Assembly (NCBI GenBank): GCA_002478745.1 | Contig: DLQI01000065.1 | Location: 33,685 to 97,684 of the forward strand | DNA length: 64,000 nt | Direction: 5' to 3' | Origin: Rhodobacteraceae bacterium UBA7436 | GTDB taxonomy: Bacteria > Pseudomonadota > Alphaproteobacteria > Rhodobacterales > Rhodobacteraceae | Part shown: piece by piece, positions 53,893-60,913 of the stretch | Layout of the letters: the number at the start of each line of letters is the position of its first letter | Numbering within the stretch: the first letter of the stretch is position 1 | Translations under genes and position numbers: made by a program | The notes under the pieces: model-generated | What the model saw: the letters and a program-made list of their open reading frames with translations, nothing else | Database searches by the model: none | Told to the model about the DNA's origin: nothing

Positions 53893-54692
53893 GGGAATTC
53901 TCTCAAAATTGCCAACGCTTCCGCATGGATTTCAGGGTTTGCTGCAGCAAGGGCTCGACCACCATTATGGGCTGGGCCGCCTTGCCAATCGGTGACAATG
54001 CCACCTGCCCCGTGGATCAGTCCAATTGGGCCTTGAATGTCGTATGAGTTCAACGAGGCCTCAATCACCAAGTCAACATGACCTGCCGCCAACAACGCAT
54101 AAGCATAACAATCCATGCCATAACGAGTCAGCTGGGCCTTCTCGGCCACGGCTTCAAAACCTGCCCGTTCTGTCGGGGAACCTACTTCGGGGAACGTTGT
54201 AAAAACAGTCGTTTCAGATAGCGGGCGCGGCGCGCGTGTTTGGATAGCGCCTTCACCATGCGGGCCAGCAAAGTTAGCACCTTGCGGCGTGCCAATAAAG
54301 CGTTCGCCGATATAGGGTTGATCAATCACGCCAATCTGCGGACCAGCATCATCCCCAACCGCGATCAAGACGCCCCATGTCGGCGTGCCAGACACAAAAC
54401 CACGTGTTCCATCAATTGGATCTAAAACCCAGATCAGGCCACTGGTGCCGTGTTTTGCGCCATACTCTTCACCAAGGATAGCATCATCAGGCCGCATTTG
54501 GCCCAATAGATCACACATCGCTTGTTCTGCGGCTTTGTCTGCGACAGTGACAGGATCGAATCCAGTCGTCAGTTTGTTTTCGGCCGATAGCCCTGCAGAG
54601 CGAAAGTGAGGAAGGATGACGGTGCGTGCAACATCAGCCAAAGCATTGGCGACTGATACAAGTTCGTCGTGAATTTCAGGTCTATATGTCAT
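53889..54692 (-). CDS. hisN: inositol-monophosphatase-family phosphatase, HisN-like
   Basis: A 267-aa Mg2+-dependent phosphatase. It has DAILGEEYG with the metal-ligand Glu, WVLDPIDGTRGFVSGTPTWGVLIAV (the DPIDGT motif; GTRGF is typical of HisN histidinol-phosphatases), and YDIQGPIGLIHGAGGIVTDWQG late. Its place before a purine deaminase leaves other phosphomonoesters possible. The ATG follows a hairpin and T-run with no Shine-Dalgarno, see the finding at 54692. Confidence 0.82.
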   Translation of the reverse strand: MTYRPEIHDELVSVANALADVARTVILPHFRSAGLSAENKLTTGFDPVTVADKAAEQAMCDLLGQMRPDDAILGEEYGAKHGTSGLIWVLDPIDGTRGFVSGTPTWGVLIAVGDDAGPQIGVIDQPYIGERFIGTPQGANFAGPHGEGAIQTRAPRPLSETTVFTTFPEVGSPTERAGFEAVAEKAQLTRYGMDCYAYALLAAGHVDLVIEASLNSYDIQGPIGLIHGAGGIVTDWQGGPAHNGGRALAAANPEIHAEALAILREFP

Positions 54693-54720
54693 GAAAAAGG
54701 GGTGCCATTTTGCCCCCCAA
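54688..54720 (-). terminator. hairpin with T-run directly before hisN
   Basis: On the minus strand GGGGGGC-AAAATG-GCACCCC, one mismatch, then TTTTT, ending one base before the hisN ATG. It reads as the terminator of the XRE gene, or as an attenuator for hisN. Confidence 0.5.
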
Positions 54721-54736
54721 ATTGCAATCGTTCTCA

Positions 54737-54759
54737 GCAGGCTTATTAGACAAGCCTGC
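54737..54759. terminator. GCAGGCTT hairpin between XRE gene and hisN
   Basis: A perfect 8-bp stem GCAGGCTT/AAGCCTGC with a 7-nt loop, 28 nt after the XRE stop. There is no T-run close by on the minus strand, so it is a structural element of uncertain role. Confidence 0.4.
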
Positions 54760-54786
54760 GGTAAATCAGTTTTTCAATTGCCCGTA

Positions 54787-55167
54787 TTAAGCTGCGCCGC
54801 CCAAAACACGGGCAAGATCGATTACGCGACGCCGTAGGTCTTTAGGGATCGCATAGTACGAACGCACAAGATCCATGACTTCTTTGTTGTTCAAGAAATC
54901 TGCAGGGGCTTGCTCGGAATTAGTGACTGCTTCAGGTGGCGCTATATGTTCAATCCCATCAAAGAAATGTGTCATTGGCACGCCCAATGCTCCAGCGATG
55001 TCCCAAAGTCTAGATGCACTCACGCGATTTGCGCCCGTCTCATACTTTTGAATTTGCTGGAATTTAATACCTACGGTTTCTGCGAGTTGTTGCTGGGTCA
55101 TACCAACAAGCCAACGTCTTTGACGCATCATTCGACCTACATGGATATCAACATTGTGCGGCATCAT
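54787..55167 (-). CDS. XRE-family transcriptional regulator
   Basis: A 126-aa regulator. The HTH covers MRQRRWLVGMTQQQLAETVGIKFQQIQKYETGANRVSASRLWDIAGALGVPMTHFF (about residues 14-68), a form common in alphaproteobacterial XRE regulators. The C-terminus has a conserved helical stretch (LMDLVRSYYAIPKDLRRRVIDLARVLG). Two ATGs (55167, 55164) are close; TTTTGGAAATT precedes them. The longer in-frame start at 55254 would add an atypical segment. The target is unknown, and it is separated from hisN by terminator-like hairpins. Confidence 0.82.
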   Translation of the reverse strand: MMPHNVDIHVGRMMRQRRWLVGMTQQQLAETVGIKFQQIQKYETGANRVSASRLWDIAGALGVPMTHFFDGIEHIAPPEAVTNSEQAPADFLNNKEVMDLVRSYYAIPKDLRRRVIDLARVLGGAA

Positions 55168-55439
55168 AATTTCCAAAACTCGGCCCCGAAGGGTAACTCT
55201 TTTAATTCCTTCAAACAGCGACGACGAAAGCACCCTCTTCGTACAGAGGAACACCTTCTCGTTGCGGTCGAACTATTGATGTCGGACGTTAGGTCATAAA
55301 GCAACGGCCTCGCAGCGGGGAAAAAATGCATTTTGGTCCCAGATCGCGCATGCATCAAACCTAGGTTAGATGCCAAGCTTGGCTAAACACGTGAAAAAAT
55401 AGCTTGTTGGTTGCCGTTATGCCATATGCTGATTTCGGC

Positions 55440-56315
55440 CTAGGCAGCGCTTAGCTTCACCTTTTCGTTGCCACGAAAGGCACGACGCAACATATCAGCC
55501 AAAGCATCGTGAACCACCCCCTTAGAACCACCTGCTCCATATAGATTGACCTTCTGTGCAGGTAATTCTGGCAAACTGCTGTTATGATCGATGCGTTCCA
55601 GATGCGGCGGCTCTGTGCCCTCAAGCATCGTATGCACCGCTAAATCGGCACTCACAGTCGCCTCGATCGTGCGATCGCTTTCCGTCTCAACAACGACATC
55701 CCAGTCAATTCCGACACCATCCAATCCCTCAATAACCGTAGGACGAAACGCGCATTTAAATCCAAATGCCAGTTTCAGCGGGCGATGACGCCACGCAGAC
55801 CCACTTGGGGCACCGATCCAGCACAGCGGCTTGGTGCAAAGAGTTTCGCCCCCAGTGCTCACTTGTGTTTCGGTGGTTAGAATCAGATCACAGCTGCCTT
55901 TGCTGAATTCTTCAAACAAAAGCCGTGTGTAGGACGTGCGCAGCTGCACCCGTACGCGCGGAAAGGCACTGTTGAACTGCTTTAGAACCTGCGGAATTAC
56001 CGGATAAACGATGTCATGCGGCACACCCAAGGTGATTTGTCCCTCGTATGCCTGATCTGTCAGGCGTGTCATAACCTCGTCATTCAGGGCGACCATACGG
56101 CGCGCATAAACCAACAACTGCTCCCCTGAGGCTGTCAAAGCGATTGTGCGACCAGACCGATCCAACAACTCAAGTCCCAATAACTCTTCAAGCCGTTTCA
56201 ACTGCATCGAGACCGCTGATTGCGTCAAATGCAGGAAGCCCGCTGCCCGCGTCACACCGCCAGCCTCAGCAACTGCAACAAACGACCGAAGTGTCGTAAC
56301 ATCCAAATTCCGCAT
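55440..56315 (-). CDS. LysR-family transcriptional regulator
   Basis: A 291-aa LTTR. The N-terminal HTH is LRSFVAVAEAGGVTRAAGFLHLTQSAVSMQLKRLEELLGLELLDRSGRTIALT (residues 9-62). The effector domain has the GQITLGVPHDIVYPVIPQVLKQF start. It ends with ..GSKGVVHDALADMLRRAFRGNEKVKLSAA. Divergent from the DUF1127 gene with a 128-nt gap, so it probably controls it and itself. The effector is unknown. Confidence 0.88.
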   Translation of the reverse strand: MRNLDVTTLRSFVAVAEAGGVTRAAGFLHLTQSAVSMQLKRLEELLGLELLDRSGRTIALTASGEQLLVYARRMVALNDEVMTRLTDQAYEGQITLGVPHDIVYPVIPQVLKQFNSAFPRVRVQLRTSYTRLLFEEFSKGSCDLILTTETQVSTGGETLCTKPLCWIGAPSGSAWRHRPLKLAFGFKCAFRPTVIEGLDGVGIDWDVVVETESDRTIEATVSADLAVHTMLEGTEPPHLERIDHNSSLPELPAQKVNLYGAGGSKGVVHDALADMLRRAFRGNEKVKLSAA

Positions 56316-56443
56316 ACATCACCATCCTTGATACATCGCATCACAACCATTCACTTTCCTAATGTAAAACAATCACGCATACACATCAACAAGACTTATG
56401 CTTTCGACTCAAATCATCGAAATTCGTTAAGAAAGGAAATACC

Positions 56444-56650
56444 ATGACCCATATTGAACAATGTAGCAGCTATGCCTCTTCCCCACGCTCGGCTACCTCT
56501 CTGCGTCACCTTTACAACGTTTGGCGCAGCCGCCGCGCCCTTGCCGCATTGGATGATGCGGCCTTAAAAGACGTCGGCCTAACACGCCACGACGCGACAC
56601 GCGAAGCCGCCCGCCCCTTCTGGGACGTACCAAATACGTGGCGCATGTAG
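56444..56650 (+). CDS. DUF1127 small arginine-rich protein
   Basis: A 68-aa protein. The C-terminal half, WRSRRALAALDDAALKDVGLTRHDATREAARPFWDVPNTWRM, is the DUF1127 pattern (RR.L..L.D..L.DIG..R..). Small DUF1127 proteins in alphaproteobacteria are linked to phosphate and RNA-related regulation; here the neighbour is a divergent LysR gene. The start ATG follows GGAAATACC. A 140-nt gap with inverted repeats separates it from the Bax-inhibitor gene. Confidence 0.85.
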   Translation: MTHIEQCSSYASSPRSATSLRHLYNVWRSRRALAALDDAALKDVGLTRHDATREAARPFWDVPNTWRM

Positions 56651-56679
56651 CACTGGGTTAAATAATCGCTCAAATTGAA

Positions 56680-56712
56680 GCATGTTTCAGGCAGAATTGA
56701 CTTGAAACATGC
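56680..56712. repeat. 10-bp inverted repeat in front of the Bax-inhibitor gene
   Basis: GCATGTTTCA at 56680-56689 and its exact reverse complement TGAAACATGC at 56703-56712, 13-nt spacer. A further TGAAACAT follows at 56731-56738. The right arm overlaps the putative RpoH -35 (56701-56707). It may be the terminator of the DUF1127 gene, although it lacks a T-run. Confidence 0.55.
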
Positions 56713-56729
56713 GTCCTTCACCCCAATAT
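56701..56729 (+). promoter_or_regulatory. putative RpoH (sigma-32) promoter
   Basis: CTTGAAA at 56701-56707, a 14-nt spacer, and CCCAATAT at 56722-56729, close to the sigma-32 consensus CTTGAAA-N13-16-CCCATNT. It lies 60 nt before the Bax-inhibitor-1 ATG at 56790. Confidence 0.5.
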
Positions 56730-56789
56730 TTGAAACATACAAAAGGCAGAGGTTCTTCTGCCCCCAACAGTTTCCTTTGGAGGTCAAAA

Positions 56790-57590
56790 ATGGCTGACGT
56801 AAATACAATCCGCAGCGCAGCAGGTGCAAATGCCGCCAGCATCGACGCGGGTCTGCGCGCCCACATGAATAAAGTTTACGGTCAAATGTCTATCGGCATG
56901 TTGATCACTGCATTGGCAGCTTGGGCCATTGCTGGCTTGGCGGTCACGTCTGACCCGTCAGCTGCAGCAACCAACGCTGAAGGCGCTGTATATGCGCTGC
57001 GCGAGGGTTCTTACCTGACCGGTTTGGGCAGCCTGCTGTACACTTCACCATTGCGCTTCGTTGTCATGTTCGCACCACTGGCCTTTATCTTCTTTGGCTG
57101 GGGCGCATTGATGAGCCGCGGTTCGGCTGCTGCTGTTCAGTTGGGCTTCTTCATCTTTGCAGCCATCATGGGCGTCTCAATGAGCTCAATCTTCTTGGTT
57201 TACACACCGTATTCCATCACACAGACGTTCCTAGTCACAGCGATCGCCTTCGCAGGCCTTAGCCTTTATGGTTATACCACGAAGAAAGACCTGTCTGGCA
57301 TGGGTACATTCCTGATGATGGGTGTGATCGGTCTACTTGTTGCAATGGTTATCAACATCTTCTTGCAGTCTTCTGTAATGATGATGGCGATCTCAGCAAT
57401 CGGTGTTTTGATATTTGCAGGCCTAACAGCCTACTACACGCAAGACATTAAACGCACATACGTTGCACATGCACACCACGGTGACCAAGAATGGTTGGAC
57501 AAAGCAGCTTCAGACGGCGCGTTGTCATTGTACATCTCGTTCTTGAACATGTTTCAGTTCTTGCTGATGTTTATGGGCCAACAAGAATAA
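56790..57590 (+). CDS. Bax inhibitor-1/YccA-family membrane protein
   Basis: A 266-aa, seven-TM protein. It begins with a hydrophilic N-terminus (to about residue 20), HMNKVYGQMSIGMLITALAAWAI, and has the family's closing FLNMFQFLLMFMGQQE. The YccA/BI-1 group includes FtsH-interacting YccA/HflBI and calcium-leak channels. The ATG at 56790 follows GGAGGTC, a strong Shine-Dalgarno; the in-frame ATG at 56709 would overlap the putative promoter. A terminator follows. Possible heat-shock control fits a membrane-protein quality role. Confidence 0.9.
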   Translation: MADVNTIRSAAGANAASIDAGLRAHMNKVYGQMSIGMLITALAAWAIAGLAVTSDPSAAATNAEGAVYALREGSYLTGLGSLLYTSPLRFVVMFAPLAFIFFGWGALMSRGSAAAVQLGFFIFAAIMGVSMSSIFLVYTPYSITQTFLVTAIAFAGLSLYGYTTKKDLSGMGTFLMMGVIGLLVAMVINIFLQSSVMMMAISAIGVLIFAGLTAYYTQDIKRTYVAHAHHGDQEWLDKAASDGALSLYISFLNMFQFLLMFMGQQE

Positions 57591-57614
57591 ACATCAACTC
57601 CATTTGATGTAATC

Positions 57615-57642
57615 AGGGCCGCCCAATTGGGTGGCCCTTTTT
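57615..57642 (+). terminator. intrinsic terminator after the Bax-inhibitor gene
   Basis: Stem AGGGCCGCCC/GGGTGGCCCT with a 4-nt AATT loop, followed by TTTTTC. Confidence 0.9.
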
Positions 57643-57664
57643 CGTTTAACGACAGGAGAAGACG

Positions 57665-57973
57665 ATGCTGGAGCTAAGACCAAACTGCGAGTGCTGTGAT
57701 TGCGACCTGCCACCAGAAGCTGCCAATGCCATGATCTGTACCTATGAATGCACGTTCTGCGCTGAGTGCGTGAACAACGTCCTCAGTAACGTCTGCCCGA
57801 ACTGCGGAGGGGGCTTTGCTCCACGCCCCATACGCCCTTTAAAGGCACGTCGGAACGGAGTTAGTCGCCAACATCAGCCCGCAAGTTCAGTGCGCTGGGT
57901 TGCAAAGTTTAGTAAATCTGAGATGATAGACTTTGCAGTGCGCCATAAGCACGTTGATCCAGCGGATCGTTAG
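57665..57973 (+). CDS. DUF1272-domain, zinc-ribbon-like protein
   Basis: A 102-aa cysteine-rich protein. The DUF1272 part MLELRPNCECCDCDLPPEAANAMICTYECTFCAECVNNVLSNVCPNCGGGFAPRPIRP has nine Cys in C-x2-C, C-x2-C and C-x2-C pairs suited to two metal sites (Zn2+). The tail (from about residue 60) is variable and basic. Shine-Dalgarno AGGAGA. Shown in other genomes only as an uncharacterised small protein. It converges with the kinase-like gene (stops 5 nt apart). Confidence 0.82.
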   Translation: MLELRPNCECCDCDLPPEAANAMICTYECTFCAECVNNVLSNVCPNCGGGFAPRPIRPLKARRNGVSRQHQPASSVRWVAKFSKSEMIDFAVRHKHVDPADR

Positions 57974-57978
57974 GGCGA

Positions 57979-58509
57979 TCAAGTTTCGTCAGTTAGGCTT
58001 AGAAGCCAGAAACGGACGTGACGTGGGCTACGTAAGTGCACGACTTTCAAATCGCCACGCACATTCATTAAAAGCTGCGCAATCTTGGCATGTGAGGGAT
58101 GGCGACTCGTCCATATATACCTATAGAAGGCCAAAGTTTGAGGATGTATACGTTCGACACATCCTTTCGGCAGGTCGGCGCGGCCTTCCGCCTTACCTAG
58201 GTTGCGAAACAAGCGCTTTGTGACGCGCCATAACCGCAAGCCAACGGGAAAATCAAGCCATATCAAAACCTCTGCGCGTGCTGCGCGACTTTCATAAGTT
58301 CGCGACATCCCACCTTCAAATATCCACGACTGATGCGCCTCGACAGCTAACGCCATTGGCAGTTTTTCGGCCAACGGACGTTCGATCCAATTTTCTTTCC
58401 AATGGATTTGATCCATATGAAAGACAGGTAAATTTAATCGCTCACCCAACATACGCGCCAATGTGGACTTTCCCGAACCCGGACTACCAACAATCATAAT
58501 ACGTTTCAT
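57979..58509 (-). CDS. P-loop nucleoside-kinase-like / DNA-topology-modulator-like protein
   Basis: A 176-aa AAA-like P-loop protein: MKRIMIVGSPGSGKSTLARMLGERLNLPVFHMDQIHWKENWIERP, with Walker A GSPGSGKS (residues 8-15). The H-x-D-Q-x-x-W motif is typical of the adenylate-kinase-like FlaR/topology modulation family. It has GLRLWRVTKRLF in the lid region. The ATG at 58509 is preferred over 58530 because it gives the normal MKRIMI start. The substrate is unknown. Confidence 0.82.
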   Translation of the reverse strand: MKRIMIVGSPGSGKSTLARMLGERLNLPVFHMDQIHWKENWIERPLAEKLPMALAVEAHQSWIFEGGMSRTYESRAARAEVLIWLDFPVGLRLWRVTKRLFRNLGKAEGRADLPKGCVERIHPQTLAFYRYIWTSRHPSHAKIAQLLMNVRGDLKVVHLRSPRHVRFWLLSLTDET

Positions 58510-58529
58510 GAACGGTCCTCCCAAACGCA

Positions 58530-58557
58530 AAAGGCCGCGCTAAATGCGCGGCCTTTG
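58530..58557 (-). terminator. rpmG terminator
   Basis: Stem AAGGCCGCGC/GCGCGGCCTT with a 5-nt loop; on the minus strand followed by TTTTG. It is 22 nt past the rpmG stop and ahead of the kinase-like gene start. Confidence 0.85.
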
Positions 58558-58578
58558 TATTCGTAGTCAGGTAAAATC

Positions 58579-58746
58579 TTACTTGATTTTGCCTTCTTTG
58601 TACTCAACGTGCTTACGTGCAACTGGGTCATACTTACGTGCGACCATTTTTTCAGTCATTGTACGTGCGTTCTTTTTGGTCACGTAGAAGTGGCCAGTGC
58701 CCGCGGACGAGTTCAAACGGATTTTAATCGTGGTTGGCTTAGCCAT
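58579..58746 (-). CDS. rpmG: 50S ribosomal protein L33
   Basis: A 55-aa ribosomal protein: MAKPTTIKIRLNSSAGTGHFYVTKKNARTMTEKM, then RKYDPVARKHVEYKEGKIK. Lacking the CxxC pairs, it is a zinc-independent C- form. The ATG at 58746 follows AGGAGAAGT. It sits alone with its own terminator. 268 nt of gene-free sequence separates it from rnpB. Confidence 0.96.
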   Translation of the reverse strand: MAKPTTIKIRLNSSAGTGHFYVTKKNARTMTEKMVARKYDPVARKHVEYKEGKIK

Positions 58747-59016
58747 GTTACTTCTCCTGCTGCGTAGGTTCCTGAAAAAGCGGAACCGCGCGTGAATTCT
58801 TGATTTATGGCTTCTACCCCGCCCACCATCCGAGTCAACCGCAAAAGCAGGAAGATCATCGGCCAGCAGTAGAAAAAACCGCGATGCTGTAAAAAACACT
58901 GCACCCAAGAGCCCGATACTACATTTGCAACAGCGATACACTGCCAAAGCTGGTCATTTCACATCATCAGATTCGCAGCCCTTTAGGGCCCCAAATGACA
59001 ACAAATGTAGATATGC

Positions 59017-59421
59017 GCGGAAGGCCTGTAAGCCGGATTTTGTCTAGATGCGTTGCCACACCCGAGATAGTCATTCATCTTAGCACGCAGTTACCTGCGC
59101 ACCTCTAGCTGCCAACCCGGACCTGCTGGGGCAAAAGCAGCCCCGCAACTTGCGTTGCACGCGGTCCCTATTTGGCATTGCTCCTGGTGGGGCTTGCCTT
59201 GCCAGTCCGGTTGCCCGTCCCGCGGTGGGCTCTTACCCCACCGTTTCACCCTTACCTGCGTGTGATATCGGTTGCCCGATCCGCACACAGGCGGTCTATT
59301 TTCTGTGGCGCTTTCCCTAGGGTTACCCCCGCCGGGCGTTACCCGGCACCATTGCTTTGTGGAGTCCGGACTTTCCTCGCGATTGTTGCCAATCCCGCGA
59401 CCATCCAGCCTTCCGCGCAAT
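59017..59421 (-). ncRNA. rnpB: RNase P RNA
   Basis: An approximately 405-nt catalytic RNA that processes tRNA 5' ends. The ends pair as P1: 5' GCGCGGAAGGC near 59418 with 3' GGCCTTCCGCGC at 59017. Recognised core elements on the minus strand are GAGGAAAGTCCGGACTCC (CR-I), AACCCTAGGGAAAGCGCCACAGAAA, GGTAAGAG (CR-IV), and the 3' ACAAAATCCGGCTTA (CR-V). Exact ends are uncertain by a few bases. Any protein frame through this region is spurious. rpmG lies 270 nt downstream on the same strand. Confidence 0.93.
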
Positions 59422-59476
59422 CGCCTTGTGCGTTTTGTTTGTGGGTTCGTCAATGGGTTGGAGTGTTCGGCCGCTA

Positions 59477-60112
59477 TCAAGATTGAAGAACCGCGTGGTC
59501 CTTGGCACACAAAGGGCCCGTAGCAGATTGGTTCCAACGCAAGCGTACGGCTTGCAACAGGTCACCCACGGGCACACTCGTGTCATACCCAGCATGTGCT
59601 GCCAGTCCTGCAAACTCTGTGGCAGCGCAACCCTTAGGGGGTGTTTCAGCCGCCAGCCCCTGCATTGCCAAACGCGCCCAATCAAATCGTGGACCCGGAT
59701 CAGTTTTACGACCCGGTGCTAGATCAGAATGCCCAATCACACCCTCAGGCGCGATATCCCAACGTTTCATGATCTGAGATAGCAGAGTTTCTAACGCGCG
59801 CATCTGTGGTTCTGAAAACGGATGGGTCCCCGCATTATCAAGTTCAACACCGATAGAACGCGAATTGATATCATCCTGACCATGCCAGCGCCCTGCCCCT
59901 GCGTGCCAAGCACGCATTTCCTCAGGTACCAACTGTGTGACACCACCAGCATTGGCAATAACGTAATGGGCCGAAACCTCAAAAGCTGGATCGCACAGTC
60001 GCTCAATGGCGGCCCGTGCTGTCTTCATAGCAGTGAAATGTACAACGATCAGCGAAGGGCGAAGGGCATCACGCCGTGAGCCGCAATTGGGAGAGGCGAT
60101 TTGTTCGATCAC
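59477..60112 (-). CDS. AmpD-like N-acetylmuramoyl-L-alanine amidase
   Basis: A 211-aa zinc amidase (Amidase_2): PSLIVVHFTAMKTARAAIERLCDPAFEVSAHYVI with the His ligand, QLVPEEMRAWHAGAGRWHGQDDINSRSIGVELDNAG, and GHSDLAPGRKTDPGPRFDWARLA with the His/Lys and Asp ligands. It cleaves the stem peptide from muramic acid in recycling. The chosen start is GTG at 60112, which overlaps the upstream stop as GTGA; a TTG at 60136 would extend it by eight residues. No signal peptide, so cytosolic like AmpD. Confidence 0.87.
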   Translation of the reverse strand: MIEQIASPNCGSRRDALRPSLIVVHFTAMKTARAAIERLCDPAFEVSAHYVIANAGGVTQLVPEEMRAWHAGAGRWHGQDDINSRSIGVELDNAGTHPFSEPQMRALETLLSQIMKRWDIAPEGVIGHSDLAPGRKTDPGPRFDWARLAMQGLAAETPPKGCAATEFAGLAAHAGYDTSVPVGDLLQAVRLRWNQSATGPLCAKDHAVLQS

Positions 60113-60867
60113 CCGCGATATTTTGCTGGATTCCAATCACAGGCATAACCGTCACCATCAGGATCCAAAGCTAGGCGGTCTCTGGTCGGACCACCACGGG
60201 TCAAGAACTCAAGCTGAGCATCATCTGCCGAATTGTATTTCGCACAATTTCGTTGTGTTTTCGCAACCGATGCAAAACCTAAACGACGGTGAACCTGCGT
60301 TCCACGTGGATGCTGCGTTTCCAATGCATAGGCCACAACATTTGGCTGATTAGAACCGCTGCGACTTGGCAATGCTGTTGGCTGAACAATCGCGTATTGC
60401 GCACGGTTGGCAGCAATACGCGCCTTATCGCTTTCGATAGATTGGCGGCCAGATACGGCACCAAAATCATTTTCATCCGAAATGCCCGCGTTACTCACTG
60501 CAACTGGTGCAGGATTGGACGGGCTGGCATTCACCACCTGTCGTCCAGATTCAACGGAAGTACGTGAACCACTGGTGCCCAGCGCCGCCAAAGTATCGTC
60601 AGCCACAGAATTCGTCTGCGCAGAAACCGTTGCAGCAACCTGAGCCGTCTCAGACGTTGCCGCCTGAACCGTCTGATTTTGCTGATTGCTGGATGGCAAG
60701 GTTTGCGACTGAACCGTCAATGGCGCATCAAGCTGTGCACGTGCACTGGCTGAAGTATCAAATCCCACTCCTTGTCCAGGTGCACCTGCCCCGCTTTCAG
60801 GAAGTGCAGGTTGGCAAGCAGCCAAAGCACCAAGTGCTGAAGCCATCATTATCAATCGGATCGTCAT
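60109..60867 (-). CDS. lipoprotein with C-terminal excalibur-type domain
   Basis: A 252-aa protein with signal MTIRLIMMASALGALAAC (lipobox LAAC). A long low-complexity S/T/Q/A-rich linker follows (about residues 25-160). The C-terminal RNCAKYNSADDAQLEFLTRGGPTRDRLALDPDGDGYACDWNPAKYRG has the D-x-D-x-D-G-x-A/C-C loop of the excalibur calcium-binding domain. Two Cys flank it. It probably displays this domain at the cell surface. Coupled to the amidase by a 4-nt overlap, it may act with it on the cell envelope. Confidence 0.83.
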   Translation of the reverse strand: MTIRLIMMASALGALAACQPALPESGAGAPGQGVGFDTSASARAQLDAPLTVQSQTLPSSNQQNQTVQAATSETAQVAATVSAQTNSVADDTLAALGTSGSRTSVESGRQVVNASPSNPAPVAVSNAGISDENDFGAVSGRQSIESDKARIAANRAQYAIVQPTALPSRSGSNQPNVVAYALETQHPRGTQVHRRLGFASVAKTQRNCAKYNSADDAQLEFLTRGGPTRDRLALDPDGDGYACDWNPAKYRG

Positions 60868-60913
60868 ACTATCTGCCTCTGGTTCGCTTAAGTGCGCTAT
60901 ATTTTTGCGCTAT

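Noticed and set aside
59091..59537. 148-aa minus-strand frame overlapping the RNase P gene
   Set aside because: The DNA folds as rnpB with all core elements; the frame has no protein character.
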